A stretch of DNA of 64,000 nucleotides from a virus. The translations under genes were made by a program, and so were the position numbers. Below, in pieces: positions 1-7,681 of the stretch; the first letter of the stretch is position 1, and each line of letters opens with the position of its first letter. The stretch lies in the IMG/VR virus record IMGVR_UViG_3300042430_000133, positions 1-64,000 of that record; one strand, written 5' to 3'. The notes under the pieces were generated by a model. It saw only the letters and a program-made list of their open reading frames with translations, ran no database searches and was not told where the DNA came from.

Positions 1-2345
1 CTACTAGTTTGATCTGTGTTATTTATTAACACCCACTGATCGGTACCTGATACTGCTTGCCAACGACTAATTACTGGATAGTTTTCTAAATCACTAGTGT
101 TAATCCATATATCACCATATTCTAATGGTGTTCCATCACTTTGTGTAGAGGGAACGCTTGCACTTATGATAGGACCATTTGGGTCAGTTACATTAGTACC
201 ACTTGGTAATGGAAAACCGTTACTATCATAATCTTTATTACCATAGCCATACCATGCGCCCTCGTAATTAACCATAATATCAACTTGGTCAACTACACTG
301 TAGAACCAATTTGTATCATTAGCAGGAGCTATATTTGGCTCACCTTCATTGGCAATATATGTAAATTCAACCCAGTTACTTAGTTGTGTGGTAAAGTTTG
401 ATGGTGGAGTACCTGATATAAATGTACATGATGTTGCTACTCCAGCAGATACTGATGTTATTTTAACAACTAAATCATTTGCAGGAGTAGCTCCGCCTAA
501 ACTAGTACCTAATATAGTAACAGTATCATTTACAGCATAACCGGTGCCGCCAGCTTGAACTCCATTACCTGTGACAACATAGGCAACTGCGGCTGAAATA
601 CTAATATTAAATGTAGCACTGGTCCCGCTACCTGAACTAGATCCTTGTGCCACTCCAGTAAATGAATTAAAAGATGCTGGTCCGTACTTTACACCAGTTG
701 TTGTATTAATTTCAAATCCAGCTTCCGCTATTAAACCATTAGATACATTGATATTTGTAAATGCACTATTTACAAAATCACTTAATACAATTTCGCCACC
801 GGTAGTATGTGTTAATTGTATAGCACCATCAGTAGTTACACTTGCTGTTGTATACGGTATACCAGCGGCTGCCCAGGCTGTAACAAAATCTATGGCATCA
901 GTATTATCTACTAGCGTAAAATTATAGGCTGAACTTAATACGGAACTTCCAGGTGTTGATACATACACATTCATATAATATGGTCCAGCAGTAAAGTTAG
1001 GTGTTGTATTAGAACCAGTAACTACTGTTGGACCTGTTGCTATTCTTTCCCACATGTAAAAGGGAGCAACACTTGCTGGGTTTGTTAGTGTAAGATTATA
1101 TGCATATTGTCCATATACTGTACCGGCCGGAATTGCTTGTCCACCGGTAGCATCTAAGTTATTAGTTGCTACCCAATCACTTATTGCTAATGATACATTT
1201 TTAGCTTGGAATGTTTGTGTTGCACCATTAAATACAGATAATACTGGATTTAAACCAGTACCGGCTGAACCAACTTTAATCCATACTGAACCTGTTGGTC
1301 TAGGAGTACTTTGATTACTACCCCATAATGGCATTTGAGCACTTGTGCCATATCCAATTGTCGGTTGATTATATGTTCCCGCGGGAATACCTATATCACT
1401 AAGTACTGTTCCAGTACCAGCTGCAATAACAAGACTTGATGTTTCGGAAATACTACGTTGATTACTAAATAAACATAATTTACCACTACGTACTGCGGCA
1501 GATAATCCGTTCCATCCTAAATTATTAATAGCGGCAGCAACTCCTGCTACAGTATTATTAGTTGATGCAGGAACTGTAATAGTTGCTGTTACTCCTGTTA
1601 AACCTGACAAATTAATTGTAAATGTATTAGCGGCTGTTAGTGTTGGATTAGAATTTGTTCCTTGAACAGTAGGTGTGTCTAATCTCCAATCACTGGCACC
1701 TACTATTGCCCAAACATTAGCTGTTGTTTTATACCAATATGTTCTACTAGTGCCATTGACCGGAGTTGTAATTTGAATAGCATTTACTGCATAATCACCA
1801 ATATTTCCAATACTGCTATTTGGTACACCAGCAGTTAAATCATCCGCATTTGTAATAACAATCGGAGTTTGTAGTGTAAATTGTGTGGTGGTCTGATTAA
1901 ATTCATATATACCCCATGTGCTTGTAGTAGTATCTAACCAATAGGTACCATTGTCTGGATTGCCAGTTGGACGACCTGTTTGACCTACTAAACTAGCTAG
2001 GTCAATATCAGCACGTAAAACATAACAACGATTTGTTACACCTAATGTACTATAGGCTGCTAGTAAACCATATTCATTTAACTCATAACCCTGTATCGGT
2101 GTGCCATTTGTCGTTGTATAGAAGAATGGACTACCATATAAGTTTACTAAGTCTCGTTGACTTGTTACTTGGAATAGTTTATTTGCGTTAGCTGCCGTTG
2201 TTGCGGCTGCTACACCTGTTCCAGATGCATCAGCTTTGTTTTGTGCTGTTGCTAATAGAATAAGCGGGACTGAATTCGTTGGGGCTGGAAGATATTGACT
2301 TTGGTCAATGATTGTTACTTCTACGCCTGGAGATGTTAATGCCAT
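1..2345 (-). CDS. 18: Contractile tail sheath protein (gp18-like), 3' end cut by window edge
   Basis: The reading frame is open from the ATG at 2345 to base 1 (781 codons) and continues beyond the window. The N-terminus MALTSPGVEVTIIDQSQ has the SPGVEV(x)I(I/D) signature of phage tail sheath proteins, which polymerise around the tail tube and contract on infection. A region near residues 110-150 (TNRCYVLRADIDLA, then NPDNGTYWLDT) resembles T4-type sheaths, where inserted domains decorate the outer surface. An AAAGGA ribosome-binding site precedes the ATG and a GATAAATA late-promoter box lies 54 bases upstream. Neighbouring neck and terminator genes fit a tail module. The sheath call is firm; domain limits cannot be given because the C-terminus is missing. 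Confidence 0.85.
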   Translation of the reverse strand, partial: MALTSPGVEVTIIDQSQYLPAPTNSVPLILLATAQNKADASGTGVAAATTAANANKLFQVTSQRDLVNLYGSPFFYTTTNGTPIQGYELNEYGLLAAYSTLGVTNRCYVLRADIDLASLVGQTGRPTGNPDNGTYWLDTTTSTWGIYEFNQTTTQFTLQTPIVITNADDLTAGVPNSSIGNIGDYAVNAIQITTPVNGTSRTYWYKTTANVWAIVGASDWRLDTPTVQGTNSNPTLTAANTFTINLSGLTGVTATITVPASTNNTVAGVAAAINNLGWNGLSAAVRSGKLCLFSNQRSISETSSLVIAAGTGTVLSDIGIPAGTYNQPTIGYGTSAQMPLWGSNQSTPRPTGSVWIKVGSAGTGLNPVLSVFNGATQTFQAKNVSLAISDWVATNNLDATGGQAIPAGTVYGQYAYNLTLTNPASVAPFYMWERIATGPTVVTGSNTTPNFTAGPYYMNVYVSTPGSSVLSSAYNFTLVDNTDAIDFVTAWAAAGIPYTTASVTTDGAIQLTHTTGGEIVLSDFVNSAFTNINVSNGLIAEAGFEINTTTGVKYGPASFNSFTGVAQGSSSGSGTSATFNISISAAVAYVVTGNGVQAGGTGYAVNDTVTILGTSLGGATPANDLVVKITSVSAGVATSCTFISGTPPSNFTTQLSNWVEFTYIANEGEPNIAPANDTNWFYSVVDQVDIMVNYEGAWYGYGNKDYDSNGFPLPSGTNVTDPNGPIISASVPSTQSDGTPLEYGDIWINTSDLENYPVISRWQAVSGTDQWVLINNTDQTS

Positions 2346-2398
2346 TTTATATTTCCTTTATGTAAAATTTTAAGGTTTACTACCTGTTTGCATATTAA

Positions 2399-2406
2399 TA
2401 TTTATC
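2399..2406 (-). promoter_or_regulatory. Late promoter box GATAAATA for tail sheath
   Basis: The minus strand reads GATAAATA followed by TTAATATG, matching the T4 late -10 consensus TATAAATA at 7 of 8 positions. It lies 54 bases upstream of the sheath start. Confidence 0.7.
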
Positions 2407-2465
2407 AAATACCTTTAAAAAGACATAGTTACCGTGCCTTTGAAGGTTTCCAGAGTAAATACACA

Positions 2466-2810
2466 ATGAGACCTATATGCAATACTTGTGGAAAGAATCA
2501 CTGTGCCGTTAACTACAACCGGCTAGGTATAACACACTATAGAAGCATGTGCGATGAGTGCGGAAGAAAGAAAAATAAACTTAAACCTAGAAATCCTAAA
2601 TGGAAAACTAAAGGTTATAAGAAAAAAGCCGCATGTGATTTATGCGGCTTCAAGAGTATATTCACTAGTCAAATTACCGTCTTTCATATTGATGGTAATC
2701 TAGACAACGCAGAAATGTCTAATCTACGTAGTATCTGTCTTAACTGTGTAGAAGTAGTAAAAAAGAAAGAAGTTACTTGGAAACGAGGGGACTTACAAGT
2801 TGACCACTGA
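2466..2810 (+). CDS. HNH-type zinc-binding endonuclease-like protein
   Basis: Small basic protein (114 aa from the ATG at 2466). It carries four Cys pairs: CNTC near the start, CDEC, CDLC and CLNC. The C-terminal part reads FHIDGNLDNAEMSNLRSICLNC, which has the His, Asn and Asn-Leu spacing of HNH/treble-clef nucleases. Freestanding HNH proteins of this kind occur as homing-type insertions in phages. It is transcribed against its neighbours, and its last 18 bases overlap the 3' end of the dNMP kinase gene. An in-frame ATG at 2388 would add 26 residues but would place the start within the sheath promoter, so 2466 is preferred. Nuclease activity is inferred. Confidence 0.55.
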   Translation: MRPICNTCGKNHCAVNYNRLGITHYRSMCDECGRKKNKLKPRNPKWKTKGYKKKAACDLCGFKSIFTSQITVFHIDGNLDNAEMSNLRSICLNCVEVVKKKEVTWKRGDLQVDH

Positions 2811-3425
2811 GTTCACTTGCTTATGTAACTCATCTATTGAACCATTGTTGTCAATATAATAATCATACAATAAACCAACACTACTATATTCACTCGCATG
2901 GACAGCATAGTTTCCTAACTCTACCATAGCTTTCAATTTTTGTTCACTACCTTCAGGTTCATTATTGTAATCAACTGCCGCACTATACCAGACAGGACGT
3001 TCACCCCTGTTAACACGCATCGTGATACCACCTACACTTTTAATAGAGTTAACTTCATTGACAAAACGACAGTCGGTAATCACAATGTTTTCATCTGTTT
3101 GGCGTAGTTTGTTCTCTACACTTGCTACCCAAATATCTTTATGAAACCCATTACGACAGACTTCTGTCCCCCAATATTGTAATATCCATCGTGGGGTGAT
3201 TTCCATACCTAGTCGGTCACTCCACCATTGGTCTTTTTGTTCTCGCCAAGCACGACTGGTTTTAGTAGAACCTTCTAAGTATTCTCTATTCCAACCAAAG
3301 ACGGCTGCTACTGCGTCTTTTAATGATGCCGCAAAACTAACACGTTTGAACCCGTGAAATGTGCAAAGATAGTCAGCAATTGTGTCCTTGCCGCTACCGA
3401 TCAATCCTGTAACTCCAATAATCAT
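2793..3425 (-). CDS. 1: Deoxynucleoside monophosphate kinase (T4 gp1-like)
   Basis: Phosphorylates dNMPs to dNDPs for phage DNA synthesis. The P-loop is at the N-terminus (GVTGLIGSGKDTIADYL, residues 4-20 from MIIG), followed by SFAASLKDAVAAVFGW, the conserved TPRWILQYWGTEVCRN segment and VITDCRFVNE. The C-terminal ending NNGSIDELHKQVNSVVNL parallels T4 gp1. The start at 3425 has AGGAG seven bases upstream; a more distal ATG at 3446 is unlikely because it would overlap the promoter. A TTTACA-N17-TACAAT promoter ends 22 bases upstream, so early expression is expected, fitting a nucleotide-metabolism gene placed among late structural genes. Confidence 0.85.
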   Translation of the reverse strand: MIIGVTGLIGSGKDTIADYLCTFHGFKRVSFAASLKDAVAAVFGWNREYLEGSTKTSRAWREQKDQWWSDRLGMEITPRWILQYWGTEVCRNGFHKDIWVASVENKLRQTDENIVITDCRFVNEVNSIKSVGGITMRVNRGERPVWYSAAVDYNNEPEGSEQKLKAMVELGNYAVHASEYSSVGLLYDYYIDNNGSIDELHKQVNSVVNL

Positions 3426-3446
3426 ATGGTAACTCCTGTAATACAT

Positions 3447-3475
3447 ATTGTACTACAGGAGAATTGTAATGTAAA
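3447..3475 (-). promoter_or_regulatory. Sigma70-type early promoter of dNMP kinase
   Basis: -35 TTTACA at 3470-3475 and -10 TACAAT at 3447-3452 with a 17-base spacer. It is followed by AGGAG and the ATG at 3425. Confidence 0.65.
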
Positions 3476-3499
3476 CTGTTTAGGTTATCCTTAATTATA

Positions 3500-4381
3500 T
3501 TATTTACCACTATCAGAGTTAACTAACTTGATGTTAGATATTTGCTTTTGTGGGTAAAAACAAACGCCTTGTCTAAACCCATAATCAACAGAATGTGGGG
3601 TATATATAACCCCGTCATACCCAGCTGCCTTTATCTTTGGAAGAGAGTCTGTAGCATGACCTTCGTACCCTGCTTTCTGATCTAGCACGACATAAGGATT
3701 TTTCAAAGTTATCTTTATTTTGTAAAGATAGTTTCCTTCCCATGTGTATCTATCATCACTGAAATAAAATTCGTCTGTTGGGAGAATTCTTTTTATTTTT
3801 GAATCGGAAGAATGGTAGGCAGTAAAGGTAATTGGCTTACCAAATTTGAAGGAATCAAAATTGCCTTCCGCTACACCTTGCTTACTTTGAGCAACTGCAA
3901 CATAAGCAGGACCCGTGTAACCATCTGGAAATTTATGAAAGTGCTGAATAGTTCTATGCCAACCTTCTAATAGTTCGTATCCGTCAGGTCTTTTAATTAG
4001 TATCACCGGTTCACTTCTAACACCGCCTTGTTTTTGTGCTAACTGTGCTTGTGTAGCATGTCTTTCAGAATCTCTGGGAACGTCCATTCCCATATCGCTA
4101 AGTCCGCCGGCTCGACCTTGGAGTTTTCTTAAAGTATGAGTAGTCCACATATTATCCATAGTAAACTTCATGTTAGGAACAAATTGCCATTGAGTGTTTC
4201 TATTTAAACCCTCACGATTTAGCATAGTCAATAATCTGCGTTTAGGATTTTCATCATTATAACGACCAAATCCCTGATAGAGCCAATCTTTAACAATATA
4301 TTCAGGCCAGGTAGGAACAATACTTTTGATGTATTGATACATTCTGTTTCTAGCTTCTGTTAAAAATTCAATTGCTCTCAT
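3500..4381 (-). CDS. Candidate virion-packaged polyvalent protein: capsid-targeting leader, ParB-like domain, ADP-ribosyltransferase-like domain
   Basis: 293 aa. Residues 1-9 (MRAIEFLTE) resemble the capsid-targeting peptide of T4 internal head proteins (MKTYQEFIAE), including an LxE site for the gp21-type prohead protease. Residues 122-147 (EPVILIKRPDGYELLEGWHRTIQ region) have the strand and G-x-HR pattern of ParB/sulfiredoxin-like domains. A linker with QGVAEG (169-173) offers a second possible protease site. Residues 186-286 (FTAYHSSDSKI, FYFSDDRYTWEG, LKNPYVV, AAGYDGVIY, CFYPQKQISNIK) follow the layout of ART domains in phage polyvalent proteins. T4 Alt is a packaged ART with a similar leader. 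The ATG follows the gp13 stop (TAAATG), so it is probably co-expressed late. The domain calls are by eye and the function is inferred. Confidence 0.55.
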   Translation of the reverse strand: MRAIEFLTEARNRMYQYIKSIVPTWPEYIVKDWLYQGFGRYNDENPKRRLLTMLNREGLNRNTQWQFVPNMKFTMDNMWTTHTLRKLQGRAGGLSDMGMDVPRDSERHATQAQLAQKQGGVRSEPVILIKRPDGYELLEGWHRTIQHFHKFPDGYTGPAYVAVAQSKQGVAEGNFDSFKFGKPITFTAYHSSDSKIKRILPTDEFYFSDDRYTWEGNYLYKIKITLKNPYVVLDQKAGYEGHATDSLPKIKAAGYDGVIYTPHSVDYGFRQGVCFYPQKQISNIKLVNSDSGK

Positions 4382-5179
4382 TTAGCCTTGTACCCAAGTC
4401 AACGGTTGACTATAATCCACATAACGTTTTAGTTCTTCAATGAGTTCTTGTTGAAGTTGTTTACTTTCAGCCTTCATTGCCGCACCATTTAAACTTGTGC
4501 CACCACCCGGGCCTGCAATGCTAGCAAACTTCTCACGTGCTTCACCAATGATACCTTTTAATACAGCAAATACCCAATCACCAATCCATACACCAGCACC
4601 TGGATCTTGTAACAATACCTCTTGTGTTCTTTGTACATCTGCCCAAATCAATATACGTTCACCGGAACCTTTTGGATCACGTACAATACGTAATACTTTG
4701 GTTACTGGATCAAATGTATAAACAACATATCCACCAAACATACGTGCGGCTAATTCAACATAACCGGCATAGAAGTCATATGTTGCCATACCACCTGCAT
4801 AGTTATAGTTTAGCAAATATGTATTAAGAATAGCTGAACTGAATGGATCAAAACTACTAGAACTTGGCCCTGTTTCTAGACCAACTGTTCTACGATATAA
4901 ACATCTGACGTTAATGAATTCTTGTGGTAGAGTATATGTATCAACATTCTTTTCTATTGTAAAAAGAGTATAGGATTCTGCCGTAGCGTTTTGTGCTCTT
5001 TGACGATATACTTTGATAGCGTAGTTATATGCAGCCTCATAGTGTTGAGGGTCTAGTTCCAAGTCAATGATACCATCTCCTAGACGATATCTAACGTTTT
5101 GGAATAGTGCCTGTTTTAGTTCATCTAGTGTTAAACCAGATGGCGTAGATAGTATATTTGCAGTAGCTGATATTGTCAT
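4382..5179 (-). CDS. 13: Neck/head-completion protein (gp13-like)
   Basis: 265 aa, somewhat shorter than T4 gp13 (about 309). The N-terminal pattern LGDGIIDLELDPQHYEAAYNYAIKVYRQ parallels T4 gp13 LGAPIINVELTPDQ and the following helix. The C-terminus has the matching AREKFASI, LNGAAMKAES, QQELIEELKRYVDYSQP block. In T4, gp13 sits at the portal vertex below the packaged DNA and joins head to tail through gp14. A GATAAATA late box is 20 bases upstream of the ATG. It is directly followed by the candidate packaged ART gene. The assignment rests on remote pattern similarity at both ends. Confidence 0.65.
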   Translation of the reverse strand: MTISATANILSTPSGLTLDELKQALFQNVRYRLGDGIIDLELDPQHYEAAYNYAIKVYRQRAQNATAESYTLFTIEKNVDTYTLPQEFINVRCLYRRTVGLETGPSSSSFDPFSSAILNTYLLNYNYAGGMATYDFYAGYVELAARMFGGYVVYTFDPVTKVLRIVRDPKGSGERILIWADVQRTQEVLLQDPGAGVWIGDWVFAVLKGIIGEAREKFASIAGPGGGTSLNGAAMKAESKQLQQELIEELKRYVDYSQPLTWVQG

Positions 5180-5199
5180 AGTTGTTTACCTGTATAATG

Positions 5200-5207
5200 T
5201 ATTTATC
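5200..5207 (-). promoter_or_regulatory. Late promoter box GATAAATA for gp13-like gene
   Basis: The minus strand reads CCTGATAAATACATTAT, 20 bases before the ATG at 5179. Confidence 0.7.
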
Positions 5208-5228
5208 AGGTTACGCCATAGAGACTGT

Positions 5229-6212
5229 TTATTGTAAACCTGAGCTTGCAGCCAAATAAGTTCTTGCAGAACTCAACGGGCCACGTTCAGTTGCAGTTGC
5301 GGTATCAGTTGCATATGTAATACGGTCTACTGTTGTTTTCTGTCCCGGAGATGGAGAATTGTATCCACCACCAAACCATCCATATGTATCACTATCGGTT
5401 GATGCCGCTAGACCTATTCTAGCTGAACTTAATGGTCCGCGAGTACTAGCTGTTGTTGTATCATTAGCATAATCAATACGATCTACACTACTAAAAAAAG
5501 GAGTACCAGGGTTATAGCCAGCTCCAAACCATCCATAACTAGGGGTACCGGTTGCAGCCAATCTTTGTCTAGCTAAACTTAATGGACCCTTTACACTTGC
5601 AGTAGCAGTGTCTGTTGCATATGTTATTCTATTAACTGTTGACGATGTTCCGCTAGAGCTTTCTCCTCCGCCAAACCAACCATCAGTTGTATTACCGGCC
5701 GCAGCCATTCCAAAGAATATGCTTGATAGTCTCCCTCTAGAAGTACCGGTGTCAGTATCTGTTGCATACGTTATTCTAGATACAGTAGATACCTTTACGT
5801 TTGAAAAGCCATCAAAGTCTAATCCTCCTCCAAACCAACCATATGTAGTATTTCCTGTTGCGGCAATATAATATGCTCTATAACTTAGTGGACCGCGATT
5901 ACTTGCAGTGTTAGTGTCTGTTGCATATGTTATGCGTGACACCATAGATAAGGGAGACCCAATTTTACCTCCAGCATACCACCCATAATTAAGATCACTG
6001 GTAGCGCCTTGAGCATATCGCACTCCATCTAATGGACCTCGTACTGTTGCTGTTGCTGTATCTGTTGCATATGTTATACGTTGAACAATAGAAGCTTGAC
6101 CGCCAGCACCACCTCCACCTGCAAACCAAGCCGCTGTTGGAGTTGCAGGTGGAGCGGCAGTTATCCCTACTCCACCACCAAATGATATTCCACCTGTTAT
6201 CGTTATTGACAT
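5229..6212 (-). CDS. Six-repeat beta-propeller adhesin, 'RITYATDTATA' family
   Basis: 327 aa. After a glycine-rich N-terminal anchor (ITGGISFGGGVGIT) come six repeats of about 50 residues, each with YGWF(A/G)GG..., VxRITYATDTATA, xRGPLSxxR and LAA(T)G. This is the pattern of Kelch/RCC1-like blades, so a six-bladed propeller is inferred. Such proteins in aquatic phages are probable tail-tip or fibre adhesins. A sister gene of the same family is at 61376-62932, and three genes carry a related repeat (KAIFGYG/NTGVVA). A GATAAATA late box lies 28 bases upstream and an AAAGG ribosome-binding site precedes the ATG. The receptor is unknown. Confidence 0.65.
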   Translation of the reverse strand: MSITITGGISFGGGVGITAAPPATPTAAWFAGGGGAGGQASIVQRITYATDTATATVRGPLDGVRYAQGATSDLNYGWYAGGKIGSPLSMVSRITYATDTNTASNRGPLSYRAYYIAATGNTTYGWFGGGLDFDGFSNVKVSTVSRITYATDTDTGTSRGRLSSIFFGMAAAGNTTDGWFGGGESSSGTSSTVNRITYATDTATASVKGPLSLARQRLAATGTPSYGWFGAGYNPGTPFFSSVDRIDYANDTTTASTRGPLSSARIGLAASTDSDTYGWFGGGYNSPSPGQKTTVDRITYATDTATATERGPLSSARTYLAASSGLQ

Positions 6213-6239
6213 AATTGTTACCTTTAGATACGTATATTG

Positions 6240-6247
6240 TATTTATC
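6240..6247 (-). promoter_or_regulatory. Late promoter box GATAAATA for adhesin at 5229-6212
   Basis: The minus strand reads CCCGATAAATACAATATAC, 27 bases before the ATG at 6212. Confidence 0.7.
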
Positions 6248-6267
6248 GGGAGACACTAACATTATGA

Positions 6268-7221
6268 TTAACCGTAGGCTGCGCCTGCTTGGCCACTTCT
6301 ATCAGTTCCTACACCTGCTGTGTCACTTGCAACAACCCCTGTATTACTTATCAAGTTAGTTACATATCCACCGGATCCAGATCCTAATATAGCTTTGTCA
6401 TTGCCATAAACTGCAGCCGGTGCTTGGAATCTACCGGTAGCTACAGTTGCTGTATCAGTAGCAACTACTCCGGTATTACTTACTAGATTAGTTATTGATT
6501 TATAACCTCCGGTACTTCCATTATATCCAAGTGCAAACATAGCTTTGTCATTACCATAACCGGTAGCTGATGGATCATTTCTAGGAGAACCAACACCCGT
6601 TGTGTCACTAGCAACAACACCGGTGTTTGATACTTTGTTAGTTATACTTGTATAACCTTCACCAACATTACCAAATCCATATCCAAATATAGCTTTATCT
6701 GTTCCATATCCTGCGGCGGCTAATGCAAATCTAGCATAACCAACACCTGTAGTATCACCTGCAACAACACCGGTGTTTGATACTAGGTTAGTAATTGATA
6801 CAAAGGGAGGGTTAAAGTCAAGCCATCCATAACCAAATATAGCCTTATCAGTGCCATAACATGCGGCTGCTAAATTACTTCTACGAGTGCCAACCCCTGT
6901 AGTATCTGTAGCTACAACACCTGTATTTGATACTTTGTTGGTCATTGCTACTACTCCAGAAAGTCCTGCGTTAGTAGTTCCATATCCAAATATAGCTTTA
7001 TCTGTTCCATATCCTGCGGCTGCAAGAGTGCCTCTGCCGGTACCCACACCTGTTACGTCATTTCCAACTATCCCGGTGTTTGATACTAAATTGGTCATTG
7101 ATAATCCAATCCACGCTCCTGAGTAGGTTAGACCGTATCCAAATATAGCCTTATTCCCTTGAGGTGGTTCAGGTGTTATTGCAACCCCAGCACCAAATGT
7201 TATTCCTGCTCCGATATCCAT
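6268..7221 (-). CDS. Six-repeat beta-propeller adhesin, 'KAIFGYG/NTGVVA' family
   Basis: 317 aa. The N-terminal anchor is MDIGAGITFGAGVAITP. It is followed by six repeats of about 49 residues, each built as (T)DKAIFGYG..., SxTNLVSNTGVVA, xDTTGVGTAR and xxLAAAGYG. Uniform repeat length, an internal GYG turn and exactly six copies suggest a six-bladed propeller. It has its own late box at 7241-7248 and AAAGG ribosome-binding site. The same family recurs at 59123-60046 and 60131-61324. It probably mediates adsorption or decorates the tail; the exact virion position is not visible. Confidence 0.65.
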   Translation of the reverse strand: MDIGAGITFGAGVAITPEPPQGNKAIFGYGLTYSGAWIGLSMTNLVSNTGIVGNDVTGVGTGRGTLAAAGYGTDKAIFGYGTTNAGLSGVVAMTNKVSNTGVVATDTTGVGTRRSNLAAACYGTDKAIFGYGWLDFNPPFVSITNLVSNTGVVAGDTTGVGYARFALAAAGYGTDKAIFGYGFGNVGEGYTSITNKVSNTGVVASDTTGVGSPRNDPSATGYGNDKAMFALGYNGSTGGYKSITNLVSNTGVVATDTATVATGRFQAPAAVYGNDKAILGSGSGGYVTNLISNTGVVASDTAGVGTDRSGQAGAAYG

Positions 7222-7240
7222 AATATGTTAACCTTTAACA

Positions 7241-7248
7241 TATTTATC
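7241..7248 (-). promoter_or_regulatory. Late promoter box GATAAATA for adhesin at 6268-7221
   Basis: The minus strand reads TCTGATAAATATGTTAAAGG, 19 bases before the ATG at 7221. The box falls inside the last codons of the mazG gene. Confidence 0.65.
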
Positions 7249-7681
7249 AGATATCACCTTCTTTACGGTTTTCACTGTAAAACGCATCAAAACTTCCACC
7301 GGGATATCTACTCTCTAACTTACGAACATTCTCTGCAATAACTTCATTTGGATCTAAATTCAACGCACGACAAGCATTAATCCAATACCACATAACATCA
7401 CCCAACTCACGCTTTAAATGAAACACCTCTGCTTCTGTCAGTGGTTTGCCCTGAAAAAACATCTTCTTGGGCACTTCAATAAATTCTCCACATTCAGCCG
7501 CTAATCCAAGACAAGCTGTAAGTAAAAGTGGTACATTGATATCAGGACCATGTACACCATCACCAATGTAATTACCATCAAGTTCATCACACCGGTCCAT
7601 GAATGTAGTCAAGTCATTGCTTGCCTTGCTGGTTACAGCTTCTACAAAATCTTTGTATTTGTTTAAATCAATATTACTCAT
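7247..7681 (-). CDS. mazG: MazG-like nucleotide pyrophosphohydrolase
   Basis: 144 aa, all-alpha NTP-PPase. The signature is GLAAECGEFIEVPKKMFF (ECGEF supplying ExxE metal ligands), followed by LKRELGDVMWYWINAC (ExxD second metal site) and NVRKLESRYPGGSFDAFYSENR at the C-terminus, a typical ending for phage MazG. The family hydrolyses (d)NTPs to monophosphates; in phages it is proposed to tune nucleotide pools or alarmones. Its ATG shares one base with the stop of the upstream gene (TAATG), so the two are probably translationally coupled and expressed early from the promoter at 8907-8935. Confidence 0.85.
   Translation of the reverse strand: MSNIDLNKYKDFVEAVTSKASNDLTTFMDRCDELDGNYIGDGVHGPDINVPLLLTACLGLAAECGEFIEVPKKMFFQGKPLTEAEVFHLKRELGDVMWYWINACRALNLDPNEVIAENVRKLESRYPGGSFDAFYSENRKEGDI

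Noticed and set aside
349-540. 63-codon + strand frame inside the sheath gene
   Set aside because: It is antisense to the continuous sheath reading frame, with no promoter or ribosome-binding site.
2388-2465. Upstream start for the HNH-like gene
   Set aside because: The extension overlaps the sheath late promoter, has no ribosome-binding site, and the zinc-binding sequence only begins at 2466.
5229-7221. Long antisense reading frames across the propeller genes
   Set aside because: They mirror the repeats on the opposite strand, have no ribosome-binding sites or promoters, and encode low-complexity proline/valine-rich sequence.
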